Shown here piece after piece: positions 12,100 through 15,225 of a stretch of 15,225 nt of DNA. Source of the stretch: WHSV01 sp050693935 (GTDB lineage: Bacteria; Actinomycetota; CADDZG01; WHSQ01); the NCBI GenBank assembly GCA_050693935.1, contig JBOGWU010000164.1, positions 1 to 15,225 on the forward strand, in the 5' to 3' direction. A program made the position numbers and the translations under genes. The notes beneath the pieces are model-generated. The model was not told the DNA's origin. It did not search any database and saw only the letters and a list, made by a program, of their open reading frames with translations. Numbering within the stretch: the first letter of the stretch is position 1; each line of letters starts with the position of its first letter.

Positions 12100-12948
12100 A
12101 TGGCCACTCGTGTAGCACGTAGACCGAACATCGCAGGCAGAGCCGTCCGCCGAGCCTCCTCTCCCTTCGAAGAGGGTGTGGACCAGGCGAAGTTCTACGT
12201 CCGCTGTTTCCGGTCGCTTCCTCCGGCTCTGAAGTACCGGGGACTAATCCTCAACCTGATCTCGGATATCACCATCGGGGTCGGCGCGATCCTGTTCGGG
12301 GCCGGCATGTTCTTTGTCATCTTCTCCATGGCGTTCTTCACCGGAACCCAGGTTGGTCTCGAGGGTTTCCAGGGTCTCCAGCAGATCGGGGCCGAGGCTT
12401 TCGTCGGCTTGATCTCGTCGTTCGCCAACACGCGCGAGATCACCCCGTTGGTCGCAGGAGTGGCCCTGGCGGCGCAGGTGGGTGCCGGCTACACGGCCGA
12501 GTTGGGCGCGGCTCGCATCTCCGAGGAGATCGACGCTCTCGAGGTCATGGCTGTGCCGTCGATGGTCTACATGGTGGCGACGCGCATCTGGGCGGCTCTA
12601 ATCACGATGATCCCGCTTTACCTCGCGGCCTTGTTCTCGTCGTTCCTCGCCACTCAGGCAATCGTCACCAAGTTCTTCGAATTGAGCTCGGGAACCTATA
12701 CGCATTACTTCCAGCTGTTCCTGCCTGCCACCGACATTTTCTACAGCCTTGTAAAGGCCATCATCTTCGCCGTGGTGGTCACGCTCATCCACTGCTACTA
12801 CGGCTACAACGCATCGGGCGGCCCCGCCGGCGTGGGCATCGCCACCGGCAAGGCGATTCGCATGTCGATCGTCACCATCGTCATCCTGAACCTGTTCCTC
12901 TCGCTGCTCATGTGGGGCGGCGGCGACACGATTGCGATCGCTGGATGA
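12100..12948 (+). CDS. MlaE/YrbE-family permease, second of pair (YrbEB type)
   Basis: This is the partner permease of the preceding gene. The 282-residue protein has a basic N-terminal region, hydrophobic segments near 55-80, 96-127, 156-188, 208-232 and 255-275, and the family signature TREITPLVAGVALAAQVGAG (111-130) followed by YTAELGAARISEEIDALEVM (131-150). EIDAL matches the motif that contacts the ATPase in the Mla family. Its first six residues, MATRVA, are the same as those of the preceding gene. ATG 12100 is 7 bases after the yrbEA stop. The last codons overlap the first mce gene as ATGA. Confidence 0.93.
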   Translation: MATRVARRPNIAGRAVRRASSPFEEGVDQAKFYVRCFRSLPPALKYRGLILNLISDITIGVGAILFGAGMFFVIFSMAFFTGTQVGLEGFQGLQQIGAEAFVGLISSFANTREITPLVAGVALAAQVGAGYTAELGAARISEEIDALEVMAVPSMVYMVATRIWAALITMIPLYLAALFSSFLATQAIVTKFFELSSGTYTHYFQLFLPATDIFYSLVKAIIFAVVVTLIHCYYGYNASGGPAGVGIATGKAIRMSIVTIVILNLFLSLLMWGGGDTIAIAG

Positions 12949-14003
12949 CCAAGCGACTGCTGACCATCGGCATCGGTAGCCTGCTCACGGCGCTGCTCGT
13001 CGCGGGAATCTGGTTTTCGGTGCGGGCCGCGTACGGAGCGTTCGACAACGCGTACTACGTGACGGTCGACATCGACCGGGCCGGGCAACAGATGAAGCCG
13101 GGGCTCGACGTGCGCGTCAAGGGCGTCGAGGTCGGCAAGATCTCCAGGATCGATCTGGTCGATCGCCGGGCGCGACTGCAACTGAAGATCCTCAACCAGT
13201 ACAGGATTCCCGAGGACGCCGAGGCGGTGGTGTCGCTCAAGACCCCACTCGGGGCCAAGTACGTGGACCTGCGCTTCCCCGCAGACACCGACGGTCCCTA
13301 TCTGGCCAACGGCGATGTGATCTCCAACGCGCACATCGGACCCGAGCTCGAGGATCTGCTGGCCGACGGTACCTCGGTCATCGAGGCCGTCAATCCTGAC
13401 GACGCCGCGACCGTCATCAGCGAGCTCGCCGAGGGAGTCAGAGGCAACAGCGATTACATTGCCAGGGGTCTCGACGCCAACAGCGAGCTCGCCGAACTCT
13501 TTGCTCGAACTCTCGATCCGCAGCTCGAAGCGCTCGAGGACTTCGACACCTTGTTTGGGGTGCTCAAGGCGAAGGGCATCGACCTCAACCTGCTGGCGGA
13601 CGCAATCAACGAGGGCGCGCCGGTGTACGCATCACAGGAGGCACAGGACAATCTCGACCGTGCCCTCAGGGCCTTACAGCCGTTCTCTGAGGATCTCGCC
13701 GATCTCTTGATCCTGCAGCGCGATGACTTCCGACGCATGCACAACGAGGGCGACAAGGTACTTCAGACGATCGCCGACCGCCCGGAGGGTCTCAAGGACC
13801 TCGTGCATGGTCTCTACCGTTACGTCTTCAAACTCGGCCATCCCATCGGTGTCGATTTCATGTTGTCCGACGGCAGCGCGGGAGCGGGCTTCACCGCGTT
13901 CATCGGCGGCAACACCCAGGAGGAAGAGGAGAAGCAGATCTGTGCGGTGTTTCCCCTCGAGGTCCAGGATCTCGTTCCGGTTTGTCAGGAGCGCGGCCGG
14001 TGA
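12945..14003 (+). CDS. Mce (MlaD-domain) protein, first of series
   Basis: Mce proteins carry lipids between the inner membrane permease and the outer envelope layer. The 352-residue product has one N-terminal membrane anchor (about 5-28), an MlaD domain (about 36-113) with KPGLDVRVKGVEVGKI (51-66) and TPLGAKYVDLRF (100-111), then a long helical region (about 130-300) predicted to form the needle or tube, and a C-terminal segment with C333 and C347. It is shorter than typical mycobacterial Mce proteins. The frame is open back to 12912, but ATG 12945 overlaps the permease stop (ATGA) and precedes the membrane anchor directly. The end overlaps the next mce gene as GTGA. Confidence 0.92.
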   Translation: MTKRLLTIGIGSLLTALLVAGIWFSVRAAYGAFDNAYYVTVDIDRAGQQMKPGLDVRVKGVEVGKISRIDLVDRRARLQLKILNQYRIPEDAEAVVSLKTPLGAKYVDLRFPADTDGPYLANGDVISNAHIGPELEDLLADGTSVIEAVNPDDAATVISELAEGVRGNSDYIARGLDANSELAELFARTLDPQLEALEDFDTLFGVLKAKGIDLNLLADAINEGAPVYASQEAQDNLDRALRALQPFSEDLADLLILQRDDFRRMHNEGDKVLQTIADRPEGLKDLVHGLYRYVFKLGHPIGVDFMLSDGSAGAGFTAFIGGNTQEEEEKQICAVFPLEVQDLVPVCQERGR

Positions 14004-15157
14004 GGACCTCCAAGGTGATGCTCCTCAAGGTGGCCGTGTTCACCGTCATTTGCGTCATCTTTACCGTCGCGCTCGGTGTGAAGCTTGCTAACTCCAGACT
14101 GTTCGCCGACACCTACGAGATGAAGGCCGAGTTCGAGGACGCGACGGGAGTCCTTGTGGGTGACGCGGTGAAGATCGCAGGTGTCGACGTGGGCAGAGTC
14201 ACCGGCACCGAGATCAAGGGCGGCAGGGCCCTCCTCACTTTCTCGCTGGATGAGGACATCACGCTTCCGCGCGACACCGAGGTGAGCATCCGCTGGCGCA
14301 ATGTGCTTGGCCAGCGCTTCGTCTATGTCTTCCCCGGCGAAGAGGATTCGGCCTGGGAGGAAGACGACACGATCCCGGTGAGCCAGACCAATGACGTGGC
14401 CGACATAGGAGAGTTCCTGAATCGCGTAGGACCGATTCTCAAGGCGATCGATCCCGAGCAGGCCAACGCGTTCCTGGACGCGATGAACACTGCGCTACAG
14501 AACAACGAGCGCAATGTACGGGCGTTGCTGGACGCCGTGTCGAGCCTCGCGGGGGATCTAAGCGAGCGAGACGACGAGATAGCCAGCCTTATCCGCAACG
14601 CCGACACCATCATGGAGGCGTTCGCGAGCCAGGACGACGAGATCCGGAACATACTCGACGACCTCGACAACGTGTCCGGTGTGCTGGCGCGTCGCACCGA
14701 TGACGTTAATGCGCTCGTAACCAATTTCGCAGACGTCCAGGAGCAACTCGACGAGTTGCTGAAAACCAGTGGCTCGAACATCGACGACACCATCGGCTCG
14801 CTCGAGACGGTTGCCACCACGCTGTCCGCCAACAAGAAGAATCTTGCACGCACTTTGGAGTCCACGCCGATGGGCGTAGCGAACTACTTCCAAACCTCGA
14901 GCTGGGGCGAGTGGTTCAACGTTCGCATAGTGGAGCTCGTGCTCCAGGACAACCAAGGTAACGACCTCGTTCGCCAGAAGGAGCTACCCAATCAACACGC
15001 CGACGAGGGCGGCGGCACCGACGGAGACGAGGGCGACGGCAACGACAACAGACAGGTGGATAGCGGTGACGGGTCCTCCGGTGAAGGATCCTCAGGCTCC
15101 GCCCCCTCGGAGAACATCGGATCCTTGCTCCGCTACACCCTGGCGGGTGATCGATAG
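14000..15157 (+). CDS. Mce (MlaD-domain) protein, second of series
   Basis: Second Mce subunit, 385 residues. It has a short N-terminal tail, a membrane anchor (about 7-29), an MlaD domain (about 37-113) with GVLVGDAVKIAGVDVGRV (50-67) and RNVLGQRFVYVFPG (100-113), a long helical region (about 135-290) with heptad-like spacing, and near the end an acidic/Gly/Ser/Asn low-complexity segment (about 333-371), followed by SLLRYTLAGDR. GTG 14000 has AGGAG at 13987-13991, eight bases upstream, and overlaps the previous stop as GTGA. An upstream in-frame TTG at 13982 lies before that Shine-Dalgarno and is unlikely. The conserved anchor-MlaD-helix layout makes the family sure, though its letter (MceB or other) is not assigned. 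Confidence 0.92.
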   Translation: MRTSKVMLLKVAVFTVICVIFTVALGVKLANSRLFADTYEMKAEFEDATGVLVGDAVKIAGVDVGRVTGTEIKGGRALLTFSLDEDITLPRDTEVSIRWRNVLGQRFVYVFPGEEDSAWEEDDTIPVSQTNDVADIGEFLNRVGPILKAIDPEQANAFLDAMNTALQNNERNVRALLDAVSSLAGDLSERDDEIASLIRNADTIMEAFASQDDEIRNILDDLDNVSGVLARRTDDVNALVTNFADVQEQLDELLKTSGSNIDDTIGSLETVATTLSANKKNLARTLESTPMGVANYFQTSSWGEWFNVRIVELVLQDNQGNDLVRQKELPNQHADEGGGTDGDEGDGNDNRQVDSGDGSSGEGSSGSAPSENIGSLLRYTLAGDR

Positions 15158-15225
15158 ATGAAACTCAGGGGCGCTCTGCACAAGTCGTTCCTCGAGCGAA
15201 ATCAGAAGCTCATCGGCTTCCTCGG
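15158..15225 (+). CDS. Mce protein, third of series, N-terminus only (cut by window end)
   Basis: ATG at 15158 follows the previous stop TAG with no spacer. The 22 complete codons encode MKLRGALHKSFLERNQKLIG followed by FL. A basic start and an ERN-x-x-x-IG segment leading into a hydrophobic stretch is the usual beginning of actinobacterial Mce proteins. The rest, including the MlaD domain, lies beyond the window, so the family call rests on this short segment and on the operon context. Confidence 0.72.
   Translation, partial: MKLRGALHKSFLERNQKLIGFL

Noticed and set aside
13982..13999. TTG at 13982 as the start of the second mce gene
   Set aside because: It lies upstream of the AGGAG site that serves GTG 14000, and would add six residues before the membrane anchor without support.

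Overview
This window comes from a GC-rich bacterium, most likely an actinobacterium. Two things point there. The ribosomal gene order runs rpsH-rplF-rplR-rpsE-rpmD-rplO-secY-adk-map-infA-rpmJ-rpsM-rpsK-rpsD-rpoA-rplQ-truA-rplM-rpsI. An mce locus follows, with two consecutive YrbE permeases and at least three consecutive Mce genes, which is the actinobacterial layout rather than the single-copy Mla layout of Gram-negatives. The zinc-ligand form of S4, the long Cys4 LID of adenylate kinase and the length of several proteins differ from mycobacteria, so a deeper lineage such as Acidimicrobiia is possible; that is inference. All genes are on the + strand.

Region 1 (1-9757) is the distal spc operon fused to the alpha operon. 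It begins with the last three codons of rpsN and runs through truA. Genes are tightly packed, with ATGA/GTGA-type overlaps at rpmD/rplO, rplO/secY and rplQ/truA. The only clear internal re-initiation point is the roughly 180-bp map-infA gap, which holds a candidate promoter and a leader hairpin. Together these genes supply ribosomal proteins, the Sec translocon core, nucleotide balance (Adk), N-terminal Met removal (Map), IF-1, the RNA polymerase alpha subunit and tRNA pseudouridylation (TruA).

Region 2 (9758-10140) is a 383-bp gene-free stretch. It holds two 52-bp imperfect direct repeats, a run of hairpins, a pair of GGTTTTGCC direct repeats, a good TTGACC-N18-TATCCT promoter and a strong leader hairpin just before the rplM Shine-Dalgarno sequence. 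Region 3 (10141-11017) is the rplM-rpsI operon, with an 8-nt overlap.

Region 4 (11018-11282) is a 265-bp gap with a possible terminator, a perfect tandem 10-bp repeat and a hairpin, but no convincing promoter. Region 5 (11283-15225) is the start of an mce lipid-transport operon: yrbEA, yrbEB, and three mce genes, the last cut by the window edge. The yrbEB/mce and mce/mce junctions overlap by 4 nt. The products should form a cell-envelope ABC-type lipid importer; its ATPase is not in the window.

Most of the window is conserved housekeeping sequence. I do not see a clearly new biological system. The items most worth a second look are the non-canonical truA start, the truA-rplM intergenic region with its repeats and hairpins, the acidic tail on L17, and the placement of the mce operon directly after rpsI.
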